Assembly: GCA_026708015.1 (NCBI GenBank) | Contig: JAPOVT010000061.1 | Span: 1-63,661, forward strand | Direction: 5' to 3' | Length of the DNA: 63,661 nucleotides | DNA from: a bacterium | GTDB lineage: Bacteria; Actinomycetota; Acidimicrobiia; Acidimicrobiales; Bin134 | In this document: positions 63,108-63,661 of the stretch, one piece after another | Position numbering within the stretch: the first letter of the stretch is position 1 | How the letters are laid out: every line of letters begins with the position of its first letter | Notes under the pieces: model-generated | Databases searched by the model: none | What the model was told of the DNA's origin: nothing | What the model saw: only the letters and a program-made list of their open reading frames with translations | Position numbers and translations under genes: made by a program

Positions 63108-63457
63108 GGGTGGTCTCTCCCTGATTGCTCAAATCTGGCCTCACCCTATAGCCGGAACTCCGCGGAGAACTCGTCCGACCGTAAGAGCAACTATCGTCCC
63201 GCCGATGGACTCGGAGATGCTCCATCCCCGTCGGTTCGCAACCCAAACACCCGACCACCCGGCGGTGATCATGGGCCAAAGCCACAGCGGGCGCCAGCAC
63301 AGCGACCAGACAGAAAACCACGAAACCGCAGGGCGCTCGTTTGCTGGGAAAAAAGCTAGGCACGAAAACGCTGAGCGTCAATCGGCGTTGTGCTGGTCCG
63401 CTGAACGGTGATTAGCCATTGTGTGGTGGTGGGAATGCTCGCGGGCGGGCCAAATCC
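63108..63457. other. 350-bp gap without a supported gene
   Basis: Several short frames cross this stretch on both strands, and two minus frames look weakly membrane-like, but none has a convincing start, ribosome site or family pattern. Promoter of the aldehyde dehydrogenase operon is expected near 63110-63200. Confidence 0.5.
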
Positions 63458-63661
63458 CTACCGCCGCCGGGGCGACCTCCATCCCCACACGCCGAGAACG
63501 ATAAGAGCAACAGCGGCGGGAAACGCCACGCCCACGCTCACGCCTAACCCTAGGGTGTGGCTCAGCAACAGCAGCGACGCCACGCCCGTTGCCGTGCTGA
63601 CCATTTGTATTCGGCGAGATGACGGCTCCTGGGCCGCGGTGTGATCGGCAGCGTGTGGTGG
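63458..63661 (-). CDS. Small membrane protein, 3' part
   Basis: Open on the minus strand from the right edge to a TAG at 63458-63460; 67 residues are visible. Polar N-terminal part (HTAAQEPSSRRIQM), then two hydrophobic stretches (TGVASLLLLSHTLGLGVSVGV and FPAAVALIVLGVWGW) and a basic end RSPRRR. Not assignable. The start lies outside the window. Confidence 0.5.
   Translation of the reverse strand, partial: PPHAADHTAAQEPSSRRIQMVSTATGVASLLLLSHTLGLGVSVGVAFPAAVALIVLGVWGWRSPRRR

Noticed and set aside
63097..63381. 94-codon minus-strand frame upstream of the aldehyde dehydrogenase
   Set aside because: It overlaps the dehydrogenase start, has no ribosome site, and only a short hydrophobic run; not supported as a gene.

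Overview
The window is a 63.7-kb piece of a high-GC chromosome from an actinobacterium. My best guess is an uncultured, aerobic, Acidimicrobiia-type organism. That is inferred from a coproporphyrin-type ferrochelatase with Fe-S cysteines, a DUF2510 membrane protein, an Rpf-like protein, an LLM/F420-type oxidoreductase, frequent GTG/TTG starts and many CoA-dependent catabolic genes. No rRNA or tRNA gene, CRISPR array or recognisable transposase was seen.

Layout. 1-10 kb: the end of a secreted Calx-beta-type repeat protein whose signal peptide is put out of frame by a G12 tract, an Rpf-like protein, ferrochelatase, an AIM24-type protein, an acyl-CoA synthetase, two VapBC-type modules, an SDR and a glycosyltransferase. 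10-26.5 kb: housekeeping and DNA metabolism: topoisomerase IV type parC-parE, a RecB-family Fe-S nuclease, an APH-type kinase, a methyltransferase with an in-frame amber codon, a coiled-coil protein with 21-bp tandem repeats, an AddB/AddA-like helicase-nuclease pair, a nucleotidyltransferase and mutM. 26.5-29.1 kb: a three-domain ChsH2-ChsH1-like hydratase fusion followed by an Ltp2-like aldolase.

29.2-34.7 kb: a tightly packed five-gene signalling operon. It encodes a STAS antagonist, a receiver-PP2C phosphatase, an RsbW-like ATPase, a periplasmic binding lipoprotein and a sensor histidine kinase. It reads as a complete path from an extracellular ligand to partner switching. 34.7-41.9 kb: mixed metabolism, including a selD that is itself a selenoprotein gene (in-frame UGA at the catalytic position, followed by a hairpin). 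41.9-44.1 kb: an islet with an HhH protein and an N6-adenine methyltransferase. 44.2-51.7 kb: acyl-CoA genes (MaoC, crotonase-like, DUF35-thiolase pair, CoA-transferase, acrylyl-CoA reductase), a cation efflux protein, and a DUF4143 ATPase preceded by six 23-bp palindromic repeats.

51.7-54.7 kb: a low-GC islet bounded by two copies of a 36-bp sequence taken from the 3' end of the reductase gene. It holds a secreted Trp/Cys-rich protein, a 59-aa single-span membrane protein directly behind it, a possible 39-aa Cys-rich peptide, strong dyad operators and two paralogous LuxR-like regulators. This is my best candidate for an undescribed system, possibly secreted effector plus immunity. 54.8-63.7 kb: a third VapBC module with twin GTATATAC boxes, then a catabolic cluster (amidohydrolase, LLM oxidoreductase, CMD-like protein, two acyl-CoA ligases, aldehyde dehydrogenase) and the end of a small membrane protein.
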